Assembly (NCBI RefSeq): GCF_021869535.1
Contig: NW_026262668.1
Location: forward strand, 134,961,635-135,025,634
Length of the DNA: 64,000 nucleotides
DNA from: Mytilus californianus
Taxonomy: Eukaryota > Mollusca > Bivalvia > Mytilida > Mytilidae
Direction of reading: 5' to 3'
Shown: piece after piece, positions 33,113 through 45,032 of the stretch
Position numbering within the stretch: position 1 is the first letter of the stretch
How the letters are laid out: each line of letters begins with the position of its first letter
Position numbers and translations under genes: made by a program
Notes under the pieces: model-generated
What the model was told of the DNA's origin: nothing
Seen by the model: the letters and a program-made list of their open reading frames with translations, nothing else
Database searches by the model: none

Positions 33113-34046
33113 GTCTGAATAATAGTCAACGATTTTTCCCACGAGGGCGCTGGATCGTTACGAGTAACGATGCATGTACACAATAAATAAATTATATAAA
33201 CGCCTAAAAAGTGTACACAACAACACCAATAACAAAAAAAAAGAAACTATAAATGTACTTATTTATAAATATTTCGGATAACAGATATCCTTCATCAGTA
33301 AATATGATTGTGATGTTGAATGAATCATATATCAGTCTACTTAGATTAAACTATAGCAATCTTGAAATTTATACAATAAAAAAGTCAAACCGAACATCAG
33401 GTAAGACGCTTGCACAATTCTAAATATGTGTTAAACACGACATAGGTTATATGACTAACTACAACAGAGAGTTCAATTATATGCTTTGAATAAAAATAAT
33501 AATGTGCGATATGAACTAGCACAATTCTAAAGCTTTAACGGTGACGACAGTTATGATGTTACAAGAACTATTGCGTCAATAAGAATTCCAAATAAACAGC
33601 ACTGAACGATCTAAATTTGTAAATATTTCAAATTTGACAACAGAGTCTGCATATTTAAACATCGCAAACAAACGGCCGTTAAAATATAATAATAAATTTT
33701 GACTAAGGTTAACTAGTTGAACGTGGCTTGGTACTTTTACATCCCTCAAAAAATTAAGCAATTTAAATTGGTATATTCAACAGATTTATTTTAGAGATGA
33801 GTAAGGTAAAAGAAATAGAAACAGAGACTGTAATAATAAGTAATATAACCCAAATGTGAAGCACTGCATGGAGTCGAACTACATCTTTTCATTTATCCCA
33901 TTTGGTGCCAAAGTTGTTAATTTTCTTATCCAAAATCTTTCCCGAGCGAGTCTATCCTCCCTAGACCAAGCAGAGTTGTGGTCAATGATTGTAATGGTCA
34001 GTCGATTGAAATCTGCCTTAGTGTGGCCAGGGGACCTCAAATGTCA
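33108..34046 (-). mobile_element. PLE-1 inverted 5' arm (copy of the 3' end)
   Basis: Minus strand carries, from inside outward, the last about 55 codons of the endonuclease (LRSPGHTKADFNRLTITIID to GINEKM, stop at 33879-33881), the 3' UTR, the ribozyme, and the end AATCGTTGACTATTATTCAG. It is the inverse of 36080-36771, with only a few substitutions in the coding part and about 160 bp that the right arm lacks (about 33300-33465). Confidence 0.8.
33265..33303 (-). ncRNA. hammerhead ribozyme, PLE-1 type (copy 1c)
   Basis: Minus strand: CTGATGA, stem II GGATA/TATCC with loop TCTGT, GAAA, then TATTTATAAATA. All core bases are present. Lies in the inverted arm. Confidence 0.7.
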
Positions 34047-36240
34047 CTAAGGTACTGTCAAAAGGTCTTAATTTTTGTCCCACGCCGGGCAAAATAGATT
34101 CTATACTTTTGGAAGATGACCTAGACAAGTTAGCAAGATCCCTCAAAATCAAGGAATATTTTTCTAAGGACACCACAAAAAGTACCACTGATAGTGACAC
34201 AAGTGATCTCGACTCAGATGACGACCAAGAAGATGTCGATATTCCCAGATTCAGAAAAAAAAGTTCATGGATTCCTAAACCCAGTAAATGTGCTACTTTA
34301 GAACATATTATTGACAAAATTAAATCCGACGTAACACATCTGTCCACTGCCACTTCCCAAACATTCAACAATTTATCGTCTGAAGAAAATGAAGCTGTGC
34401 GGCTACTTAAAAACAGAGACGACATTATCATAAAACCAGCAGATAAAGGTAGCGCTGTTGTCGTCATGGACAAATGTGACTACATTCAAGAGGCAGAACG
34501 TCAACTCTCTGATGAGAGATTTTATAAGAAATTAGACTCTGACCCCACCCCTCAGTTCAACAAAGAGATCACCACAAACCTGAAAAACATGTATGAACAG
34601 GGACATATTGATGAAAACACATTTGAATATCTAAAACCTGAAAAATCAAAGCCGGGCGTTTCTATCTTCTGCCCAAAATACATAAAGTCAATAATCCAGG
34701 TAGACTAATTGTTTCCGCCAATGACCACCCTACAGAGAAAATATCAGAATTTATTGACTTTCATCTGAGCTAGACCACATGTGGAAAATTTACCATCCTA
34801 TATACAAGACACAACACATTATCTTAAGAAAATGGAATCTTTGAACCCTCTCCCACCTGAAACGATCCTTGTCTCGCTTGATGTTACCTCCCTCTATACT
34901 TACATCCCCCATGACGATGGTATTGAAGCCTGTAGGGAAGTCTGGAACTCTCGTAACACCTTACATCCACCGACTGAATGTCTCATCCAGCTTCTAACTT
35001 TGGTATTACAATGCAATAACTTCACATTCGATGGTGAACACTTTTTCCAAGTTAATGGAACAGCAATGGGAACAAAGATGGCCCCGTCTTATGCCAATAT
35101 TTTAAATGGGGAAATTAAAACAGAGAATTCTCAATTCTTCTCTTTATCAACCCCTCTCTTGGTTCCGATTTATCGATGATATTGACATGAAGTGGGATAA
35201 TACTGAACAAGAACTAAATTTGTTCATTCAACATGCCAACGATGCCCATCCCTCAATAAAATTCACATATGAAATCTCTGACTCTAAGATCACATTTCTT
35301 GACACTACAACGCAAGTGAGGGATGGAAACATATTTACAGATCTGTATTGCAAGCCCACTGACAAACATCAATATCTATCTCCTTTGAGTTGTCACCCTA
35401 AACATTGCACCAAGAGCATTCCCTACAGCCAGGCCATACGAATAAAAAGGATTTGCTCCACCAGCGATATTGCAAAAAAAACGACTACAAGAACTTCGCG
35501 GTCACCTAAAACATCGGGGCTACAAAAGAAAAGACATTGATAAAGGTTTTTCTCGTGCTAACAACATCAGCCGAGATGAACTTTTACAATATAAAGCCAA
35601 GAAGGTCAACGGGAGGGTGCCTTTTGTGTTGATTTACCATCCAAAATTTGACAACTTATCTCATCTAATCCGTGAAAATTGGAAAGAAATCGAAAAACAT
35701 CCTAAACTATCCAAGATCTTTCCCGAGCCACATGTAGTAGCTTTCTGTAGGCCCAAAAGCCTTAAAGACTTGCTGGTGAGAGCTGATTTATCCTCTCAAG
35801 TAGGCTCTTCGTCTGTGGGCTCTTGCAAGGGTTGCGGAAACAAACGATGTCTGACTTGCAAACAAATACTGGTTACCCAGACTTTTAACAGTCACTCCAC
35901 TGGTACAGAATACACCATATTTTGCAATGTTAATTGCAAGACTACAAATGTTGTGTATCTCCTACAGTGTAAATGTGGTAAACAGTATGTTGGCGAGTCA
36001 GAACAGCCGTTTCACAAACGAATGACCGGTCATCGTAGCGACTACCAATGCAAGCAAGACCTCCCTCTCAGTCGACATTTGAGATCCCCTGGCCACACTA
36101 AGGCAGATCTCAATCGACTGACCATTACAATCATTGACCACAACTCTGCTTGGTCTAGGGAGAATAGACTCGCTCGGGAAAGATTTTGGATAAGAAAATT
36201 AACAACTTTGGCACCAAATGGGATAAATGAAAAGATGTAG
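34047..36240 (+). pseudogene. Penelope-like element polyprotein: RT + GIY-YIG, four frame lesions
   Basis: Nearly complete PLE-1 protein in four frame segments (34109, 34781, 35106 and 35470 onward). Order: N-terminal region (KGLNFCPTPGKIDSI, an acidic DSDTSDLDSDDD stretch, IKPADKGSAVVVMD); RT motif A (SLDVTSLYT); motif B ([16 protein letters not shown]); motif C with intact FIDD (about 35170); palm end (KITFLDT, YCKPTDKHQYL); linker (FCRPKSLKDLLVRA); a Cys cluster (CKGCGNKRCLTC); GIY-YIG (VYLLQCKCGKQYVGE, then R and ARERFWIRKL); stop at 36238-36240. RT copies the element RNA onto target DNA nicked by the endonuclease. Lesions: a 1-nt loss near 34657, an indel near 34770, an extra base near 35100 and one in an A run near 35480. 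The start is cut off at the junction with the inverted arm. All catalytic motifs remain, so it is a fairly young dead copy. Confidence 0.88.
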
Positions 36241-36770
36241 TTCGACTCCATGCAGTGCTTCACATTTGGGTTATATTACTTATTATTACAGTCTCTGTTT
36301 CTATTTCTTTACCTTACTCATCTCTAAAATAAATCTGTTGAATATACCAATTTAAATTGCTTAATTTTTTGAGGGATGTAAAAGTACCAAGCCACGTTCA
36401 ACTAGTTAACCTTAGTCAAAATTTATTATTATATTTTAACGGCCGTTTGTTTGCGACGTTTAAATACGCAGACTCTGTTGTAACTACTCTACCGTTGTCA
36501 AATTTGAAATATTTACAAATTTAGATCGTTCAGTGCTGTTTATTTGGAATTCTTATTGACGCAATCGTTCTTGTAACATCATAACTGTCGTCACCGTTAA
36601 AGCTTTAGAATTGTGCTAGTTCATATCGCACATTATTATTTTTATTAAAGCATATAGTTGAACTCTCTGATTTACTGATGAAGGATATCTGTTATCCGAA
36701 ATATGTATACATAATTACATTTATAGTTCCTTTTTTTTGTTATTGGTGTTGTTGTGTACACTTTTTAGGC

Positions 36771-36803
<33 letters not shown>
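36241..36803 (+). mobile_element. PLE-1 3' UTR/terminal arm and (TA)n
   Basis: Inverse of the left arm up to TGTACACTTTTTAGGCGTTT, then a TA run at 36771-36803. Relative to the left arm it lacks the segment just before the ribozyme. Confidence 0.75.
36670..36705 (+). ncRNA. hammerhead ribozyme, PLE-1 type (copy 1d)
   Basis: CTGATGA at 36675-36681, stem II GGATA/TATCC, GAAA at 36698-36701, then TATG. G at the expected cleavage position instead of A/C/T suggests that this copy cannot cleave. Confidence 0.65.
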
Positions 36804-36804
<1 letters not shown>

Positions 36805-36806
<2 letters not shown>

Positions 36807-37160
36807 TAATTGTCGAAATCCGGATATGGTGTACAAAAACCTTTGCACCTTATGTTTGCGGTATACCATCTTTTCCTCAAGTTTATTGTTTTCTGTTTAG
36901 TATATAATTAAGATCCATTTATTACATCAGTGATCCGTTTATTTGGCAATCGCCAATGGCAGTCAGCAGGGTTTAAGAACATTTGTTGTTCGACCTGTTA
37001 GTCAAATGCATTTTGTTAAAATATACTTTTTCACTTTTTATATCTTTTGGAAAATGTTGTTTGTGCTGTATTTAGACCCCTCTATCAAGAAATTTGTTTT
37101 TGTATGCACGCGTATAAAAATTGCGGTTTTTATCCAACGCAACCATAGGTTTATATATAA
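36805..37160 (+). repeat. X repeat
   Basis: TTGTCGAAATCCGGA to ATTGCGGTTTTTATCCAACG; follows the TA run after PLE-1. Chance frames only. Confidence 0.7.
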
Positions 37161-37973
37161 GTCTAAATTGAAAACAACGTTATATATATGTTTGTTTTAT
37201 GAAGAAGAAGTCAAATCGTAAGTGAAGACTTTTTTGCTCAAGTTGTCGATCTGGATATAGTTGCTATATTGGTCGAATTATTCACAATTTCTAATTTAGG
37301 GTTATATATATGAGGTAAGGATTAAAGTCACCACAGTTTATGAAATAATGATTCCTAAAATTTGTTTTTGTCAAAAACACTTATACTGACGTTATTTCTT
37401 TCGTAAAAAGCAATACATGTAGACTAATGTTTGTCACTTTGTATTATCGTCTTTTTCCCCTATGTACTTAAAAAGTGATATGTTTCTCGAAAAAGTGAAA
37501 ATGAACTAAAACAGTTAACATTTTATATCCTCAAAAGAGTTCAATATCATCTTCTTGTGATGAAGTATAATATATACAGCATATGTATTGTATAATGCTT
37601 ATATCTCAATTAACCAAACATATGTATCTCTTCTTTTTACCATATATCATATGCCCTGGCCATTTACTAATAAATTTTTATTACCGTCCAATATGCGACT
37701 TATGTAAAACATACGCTCGTCTTGCTCACTTAATTATAAGTCTAGTGCTGTGCTTGTTTTCCAAATAACTGTTTCGAAGCTACTGTTTGTATAGACGTTC
37801 ATGAAATATCTTTGAATGCGGTCATTTACTGTTATTTTATCGTTCATAAAATATGAAAAGCTGTCTACACACTAAAGTTTTTCTACCGGAAGACAAAAAT
37901 TGCCATAGCCGTATTTGACACAACTTTTTTTTACAGTTTTTGGTTTTAAATGCTTTTCAACTTTGGTATTGTA
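37161..37973. other. non-coding, nothing recognised
   Basis: AT-rich. AAGTCTAAATTGAAAACAACG at about 37160-37180 is an inverted scrap of the X end. The open frame at 37583-37768 has no recognisable content. Confidence 0.35.
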
Positions 37974-38190
37974 AAAGAGGGGCGAAAGATACCAAAGGGA
38001 CATTCAAACTGATAAGTCGAAAATGAACTGACAACGCCATGGCTAAAAAAGAAAAAGACAAACAGACAAACAATAGTACACAAAACACAACATAGAAAAC
38101 TAAAGACTGAGCAACACGAACCCCACCAAAAACTGGGGGTGATCTAATGTGCTCCGGAAGGGGTAAGCATATCCTGCTCCACATGTGGCA
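37974..38190 (+). repeat. R215 repeat, full length
   Basis: AAAGAGGGGCGAAAGATACC to CCACATGTGGCA, same ends as the copy at 24330-24543. Confidence 0.8.
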
Positions 38191-38309
38191 GTTAGCAATC
38201 CTACTGTGTTAATTATAGCGCCACAGCACAATGAGTCTTATGAAGACGTCCCCGATGTTGATGACATGAAATATCATACGTAGATTGATTATTTAACAGT
38301 TTATGATTA

Positions 38310-38471
38310 AGAATGGATATTTTATACCGTACATTCTAACTTATCTTTAACTATCTTAGTCTTAAAGATATATGGTAACGACAATAGTTTAGAATGGATA
38401 TTTTATACCGTACATTCTAACTTATCTTGAACTATCTTAGTCTTAAAGATATATGGTAACGACAATAGTTT
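38310..38471 (+). repeat. about 80-bp tandem duplication, 2 copies
   Basis: GAATGGATATTTTATACCGT to GGTAACGACAATAGTTT occurs twice in a row, with one difference noticed (TTTAACTATC/TTGAACTATC). Confidence 0.9.
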
Positions 38472-40433
38472 ACTTTGCTTTGGAAATACTACAGCTTAAT
38501 GTTAATCCTCTGTTGACGAATAATTTTTCCAATACAACCCTACTATACATAAAAATCAATTGAAAAATTAAAAAATCAACATTGTAGGGCTGTAATTATC
38601 GTGTCGCACACTTGGCAGCCTTCTTTAGCTTTTCGTCTACATAATTAGATAAGGGACATAAAGAAAAAGAAAATATTGAAAATCGAAATTAAAACGACAT
38701 ATTAAGAACTACGAGCAGAGATACAAAAAGTCGTCTTCGGCAGTCATAATCCTGCAAAATATACCTGTGTTATCTGAATTAGCTGTGATGACCGGTTTAC
38801 TGCCGACATTTGTATACTATTACACTGTAACATATTTTCAAACTGGGTTCTGTCAATAAGATAATAACCTTCAATAACGACCTTTATGTACAAATATGTC
38901 ATTCTAAGGCGCTATATAATAATCACAGATTATACGGTAATGATACTGTCTTTACAAACACTTTGTGAAAGAAATACAAAGAAATCTATTACAATAAAAT
39001 TAATGACCTTAATCAACAGCAGTCCTTTGTAGAACACTATATCTGTATTTATTGTAAAAGAAGACTAAATTCATGGCATTGATAATAGAGTATTACACAT
39101 TTTATGACTATAGCAAACAAATGTTTGACAAATAACGTGCATGAAACAAAGCCATAACCACATCAATAAACAGTAAACGCAAAACCCACAAGATGGAAAT
39201 AAGAGGTTATGTGTTAGATACACACATGAGGGATATAGCCCAGTCTATCTAATTTACACCAAGATATTATGGTTTATGCAAAATGATAGATTTCAATAAT
39301 TTAGGAGAGGTCTTTCAACAATTTGATCTTATTTTATGGTAAAGCATAATAAATGCAGAATATTCAATTACATTATAGGACATCTTGGTGTAAATATGAA
39401 AAAAAAAAAACATCACTGCAAACACTTCCTCGCTTTAAATTATCATGTAGGTAGACACTCATATCATAGTAAGCTCGTTATCACCCGAATACAAATAGTT
39501 AACTGAAAACGTAAGTCGAAAGAATCCAACGATCATAATGTTTTACTGAGTCAAGTGTCGACGTACAACGTTATTTTAAAACAAATGTCCATCAAAATAC
39601 AAAAAAAAACAACAATAGGGAAATATTCTATGGAAATGTGCAAAATTTTATTTAAAATTGTAATGTTCAATATTTATTTTAACATATATATATGCATATC
39701 AGGAGCCTTTTTTCAAAAGGAAAAAAAGTCAAAAAAAATATCTATGACGCCAAGAATGTATTATAATATTAAACTATCCGTCAAAAGGCATCAATAATAA
39801 ATAATGCACGAAATGTACATCACACGTGTTGGAGCAAAACCTAACTACATGTAAAAAAAGAAGAAAACATTTCACATTATTTAATTGAAAACCCTATTTT
39901 GTTTGAATGGACTATTATTCGAGTAAAATAGATAAAGTTTAACCCAGTTTTGGTAGACGCATTAGAGCAATTAAAGGCGGGTCCACAGGGACAACTAAGC
40001 ACATTTGCTTGATGTGCTTTATGCTTATTTCTTGATACATTACTACGTGGAAGGACAAGATTTCACTGGTACGGTATAGTGATAGGAATAATTCTACACA
40101 AAATACAAGGACATGAGAAGAATGCAATCACTGAACACTATATAGACAAATGTAAGATTGGTTGGTGCCCTTTTCAATTTTATTAAAGATCAGACTGAAC
40201 GAATTATTCGAAAAATCGAAGCATGTTCGTTTCTGCCTTGATTACACGTCAACTGATATTAAATCATCGACAGCAGTAATTAAATAATAGTGGCATGTAA
40301 ACGGCATGATAAATGGAATTACTGACCTACTATATTGGTAATTTAAATTAACTGTCGCAATGTATCTGTAACCTGCCAAATAGTTTGTTCTAATACCACT
40401 CTTTCGATACTGCAACAATAAGCTGATATGAAA
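38472..40433. other. non-coding, nothing recognised
   Basis: No convincing gene; open frames at 39555-39797 and 39939-40127 are short and low-complexity or featureless. Confidence 0.4.
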
Positions 40434-40528
40434 TTGAGAATGGAAATGGGGAATATGTCAAAGAGACAACAACTCGACCAAAGAGCAGAAAACAGCCAAA
40501 GGCCACCAATTGGTCTTCAACACAGCGA
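40434..40528 (+). repeat. R160 repeat fragment
   Basis: GAGAATGGAAATGGGGAATA, GTCAAAGAGACAACAACTCG, GTCTTCAACACAGCGA. Confidence 0.7.
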
Positions 40529-40594
40529 TATGTTCGATTGAAATTATTATTATTGGCCGTTTACATGTAAATGTAGTTTATATTGTAATTTGAA

Positions 40595-40790
40595 CTAATC
40601 AAGAAAATAGGCAGCTATAATCGGCCACGACATAACAAAATATGAAAAAATTCAAACGAAAATCCCAACGGCCTAGTTTATGACAAACAATAAACGAAAA
40701 CAAAAATAACAAAACAAGGACAACAACTGAATTACAACCTACTGACTTAGAACACAGGTACATATAGAATGTAAGGGTACAATGTTGTTC
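40595..40790 (-). repeat. RT-M 3' UTR internal fragment
   Basis: Minus-strand match to the UTR part around 51700-51790 (GCTATAATCGGCCACGACAT, CAACGGCCTAGTTTATGACA). Confidence 0.5.
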
Positions 40791-42554
40791 ATGATTAATT
40801 GTATTTTATGAAAACGGCTCTACCACTCCCCCTCTTTTGTAGCTAGCTAAGTAATGCTTCCTCTGTCCAGCCTCCCTGTCAACCCTTTACGTATTTAACC
40901 TTCCACACATCAATGTTAGATAAATCCGAAGCACGTCAAATAATATAAGGCAATGTATATCCTAAATAAAACAAAGACATGTTGAGTCGAACAAACTACA
41001 GTATACTAAGCATTTGGCAATTATACCATAATTCCTCATTTGTATATTTTTGTATTCATGCTTGTATTTGACAATAATTGAACCTAATGATAATTGAATT
41101 GAAACAAATAGACCCTGAATGAATATGAAATGAATACAGTAAGACAGTAAATAAGTAAGTTTATCATAGTGTCAAAATCTAAAATACTATCTTGTACAGT
41201 GAATAAATCTTGAAAATCATATTAGATTCTTGTCTTAAAGACATATGAGATGCTATAATGGAATATCAAAAATGAATAATGAAATTATAAAAAAAAAATA
41301 TTTTTCATATTATATTAAACATTTTAAGATTTCAAATACACGTTAAAATTCATTAATGTTTTTTTTGTTTTGTTTTTTTTTCTCTCATTTAGAAAAGATT
41401 GAAAATTTACAAACTTGTCTTCAGAATTAAAATCATCAAAAGAATTGTTCAAAATATCGATATAGTTCTTCCCTTATCTAAGTTAAACTTATCGTCTATT
41501 AACAAATGTGTTTCCGTATCTATAAATATTGCCTTGGAAAAAATGACAAAGTCTAACACATAATACATAATATGGTTTTCCAAATATAGTTGAAACCTGG
41601 TAGAAAAAAATATATTAATCAATAATAAAATCTTACAATTTGGTAAAGTGTAAGTAGTTCAAAAGATAGATTGATTATTGTTAGTTTAACATCCAATGGC
41701 TAATAATGTGTCAAATTCAGGACGCGAACAAGTGAACAATACATACTGCAAGTACACTGTACGTTTTGATATGTTACACAGTAGTCTTCCCATACTCATA
41801 GCCATTATCGACAGAATTATAAGACATCTTAACCTATTGATATATTTAGGTTCATTCCTCGAACATATGTGATGGTGATGATTAACATGTATTATTGATA
41901 TTTTACTGCTACAGTCCTGCGTTATAAAACAGAGAAGAGGTAGGGTAATAAGAAAGTTTTTTTGAAGGTGAGTGTAGTCAATATTAGTTTTGCTGCATAA
42001 AACTTCTTCCCTTCATCACGTAAAACTTAATATGTAACTGATATTTATGTTAGATATCTCTTGTATTCACAATGATATTTGTAACAACGACATTTTGTCA
42101 TTATGTGTAAAAAGTATATAGTTTATTCTAAATTATCATTTGAAGTTCCACTTTACATCAGACCATGGCCTTCTATGAACCTTTCATCTAGGTTTGTTAC
42201 AAAGTTTCATCATTATTTAAAAATGCAGGTATCTTCATTTTTTTATTCGTTAATGTTTCGCGATGGCTATGGTTTGGTTTCGGCATACATTAATTCACGC
42301 ATTGATTACAAAAATTCTAAATGGGTATTTTACAAAGAGATAGTATGAAGACAAAAATTTACTGTGACGTGATTTCTGATGTGTTTGTTAATTTTAATTG
42401 AAATTATGTTTCCGCCAAACACAACAGCCCCAAGTGTGAAATGTAATTATCTCAACACGTTAGATAAATTACACTCTGTATAATTCACAATAATGACTGA
42501 TAGATAGAGAGATTAAACGAAAAAAGTTGTAATTAGAAAAATGTTTTGAAAACT
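40791..42554. other. AT-rich intergenic DNA
   Basis: No supported gene. 42103-42348 has an open frame of 81 residues without recognisable features. Confidence 0.35.
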
Positions 42555-43027
42555 AAAGGAGACGACTGCGTGTATGTGGTCGTCAATGCATTGATGTTAC
42601 TGCAAATCTCGATACAGTGATACAACTGCGTGTATGTGGTCGTCAATGGATTCACGTTATACTGTTAGTCTCGTTGCAGTGAGATTACTACGTGTATGTG
42701 GTCGTCAATGGATTCACGTTATACTGTTAGTCTCGTTGCAGTGAGATTACTGCGTGTATGTGGTCGTCAATGGATTCACGTTATACTGTTAGTCTCGTTA
42801 CAGTGAGATTACTACGTGTATGTGGTCGTCAATGCATTGATGTTACTGTAAGTCTCGATATACACACACAGTGAGATTACTGCGTGTATGTGGTCGTCAA
42901 TGGATTCACGTTATACTGTTAGTCTCGTTGCAGTGAGATTACTACGTGTATGTGATCGTCAATGCATTAACGTTACTGTAAGTCTCGTTACGGTGAGATT
43001 ACTGCGTGCATGTGGTCGTCAATGCAT

Positions 43028-43029
<2 letters not shown>
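42555..43029 (+). repeat. minisatellite, about 58-66-bp unit, left part
   Basis: Units built on GTGAGATTACTGCGTGTATG, TGGTCGTCAATGGATTCACG and TGTTAGTCTCGTT, about eight copies. Continues at 45033 beyond the LINE insertion. Confidence 0.9.
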
Positions 43030-43061
<32 letters not shown>

Positions 43062-45032
43062 TCTTTATTTAAAGAGGGTAACTCAGTTAGAAGTAGTCTA
43101 ATTTTCATTGAGGCCCTCAAACAAAATACATGTATACAGTAAACATTCATACATTCATACATTAAAGTACAATATATATTACTAGTATATATACACAATT
43201 CAATCATTCAAACATACAAATGGCAACAAATAGCAATAATTGGTAAAGTTTGATAAAATTTTCTTATTCTTACAATAAAAGAAAGAAAACAAATTATTCG
43301 ACTTGCATAGAATTTTCAAGAAAATGATTATAACAATGTTTCTTAAATAATTCCACATTTCGACAATTTTTTATTTTGAGTGGTAAATTATTCCATACCT
43401 TTGTTGCAGAATAATGAAAAGATTTTTTATAAAAATTTGTATTTGGTCTTGGAACAAATAGATCATTATTAGAGACAGATCGTAAGTTGTGGTGTTGCAC
43501 ATCATTAATATTTAGCATTGCTAAGTAATCAGGTGTTAGTCCATTTACAATTTTATACATTAGAATTGATTGTTGGTATTTTATTCTTTCTGTAAAAGAT
43601 AGCCATTTTAAAGATGAAAACATAAAATTAGATGGAACAGAAATATCGCATTCAAGTATAATTCTTGCTACTCTTTTTTGAAGTTTTATGATTCTATCTA
43701 AATCTTTTTGTAATAAATTTCCCCAAACTGAACTACAATAGTCTATATATGGTAGAATATATGCATTATAAAATAGTTGTCTTGTGTGTATAGGCAAATA
43801 TACTTTAATTTTAAACAAAAGTGATATTTTAGATGAGATAATCTTGCATATACGATCAACATGATCCTCCCAGCTTAAATTTTCATCAATGTCAATTCCA
43901 AGTAATTTGAAAGAATGGACATTTTCAATACATGTTTCATTGACGGTAATACATAATTCTGATAGTTGTGTAAGTTTTTGTTTTGAACCCATTTTCATAC
44001 ACTTTGTTTTTTGTGCATTAATTTTCATACTGTTATTGTTACACCAAGATTGTATAGCATTTAAATCATTTTGCAATATGCTGTTTATTTTTTCAATGTT
44101 TTTATTATGAAAATGCAATGTTGAATCATCAGCATATAAATCCATGTCGGATTGTTTAACATGAAATGGTAAATCATTTATATAAATTAAAAATAACAGA
44201 GGACCTAAAATAGAACCTTGAGGCACTCCATATTTTACAAACGATTTATCAGATTTAATGTTAGCGTATTGAACTTCTTGTTGTCTCTCAGACAAATATG
44301 ATTTTATCCAATCTATCATATGTTCTCCGATATGATAAAATTTTAACTTTTCTAAAAGTATGGCATGGTTAATAAGGTCAAAAGCCTTACTGAAATCTAA
44401 AAACACTGTACCAACTATTTCTCCATTGTCTAAATATTTTAACCATTCATCAATTAGTTTAGTCAGCGCTGTTTGACATGAATGACCTTGCCTGAAACCT
44501 GACTGAGCGATATGTAACATTTTTTTATTATTTAAGAATGCATATAACTGTGTACATACATGTCTCTCAAATTTTTTAGATATGGTATTTAAAATAGAAA
44601 TTGGACGATAATTGGAGGGAATATCTGTTGGTCCTCCTTTATGTATAGCAGTTACTCTTGCAAGTTTTAATTTTTGCGGAAAACGATTCGACGTTATACT
44701 TTTGTTTATTAGAAAAGTTAGTGATGGCGATATTATATCTGCACTTAGCTTTAAAAGTTATGGACCAATTCCATCTAAACCTGCGGATTTATTAATATTA
44801 AGGTGTTTTAGTTGTGAACACACCTCTCCAACAGAAATGAGTTTTAATTTAAAAAATTCAGTTTCCTTTAATTTTGTACTAGTAAAAGTTTGTAGCTTAG
44901 AAAAATCCATATCTGAAGTATTATTTCCAATAAGTTTTTCAGCTACTGAAGAAAAATGAACATTTAGTGTATTAACAATATCTTTGGGGTTATAAACAGT
45001 TTGATTTTCATACTGCATTTTAGGTGGAAAAA
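43030..45032 (-). mobile_element. 5'-truncated LINE with RT, (TAA)n tail, TSD CATTA
   Basis: Non-LTR retrotransposon inserted in the minisatellite. The 3' end is at the left (AATAAAGAATTT followed by (ATT)n on the minus strand, 43030-43062); the truncated 5' end is near 45032. CATTA flanks both sides (43025-43029 and 45033-45037). The endonuclease domain is missing, as expected for 5' truncation. Confidence 0.85.
43294..45018 (-). pseudogene. LINE reverse transcriptase, one in-frame stop
   Basis: One continuous frame interrupted by a single TAA at 44758-44760. Before the stop: FSSVAEKLIGNN, LNINKSAGLDGIGP (RT entry motif). After it: IHKGGPTDIPSNYRPISIL, SGFRQGHSCQTALTKLID, motif A (FLDFSKAFDLINH), motif B (YGVPQGSILGPLLFLIYIND), the catalytic YADD (about 44125), NNNSMKINAQKTKCM, then the thumb and C-terminal region (LLGIDIDENLSWEDHV, LQKRVARIIL, NFYKKSFHYSATKVWNNLP). 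Catalytic residues are intact. It would copy LINE RNA by target-primed reverse transcription. Jockey/CR1-like by overall look, clade not certain. Apart from the stop and the missing 5' half it is well preserved. Confidence 0.85.

Noticed and set aside
32986-33186. Frame with a long Ile-Tyr repeat
   Set aside because: Produced by the (TA)n tract.
33856-34050. Plus-strand frame starting MKHCMESNYIF (also at 36042-36263 on the minus strand)
   Set aside because: Antisense shadow of the endonuclease C-terminus in the two PLE-1 arms.
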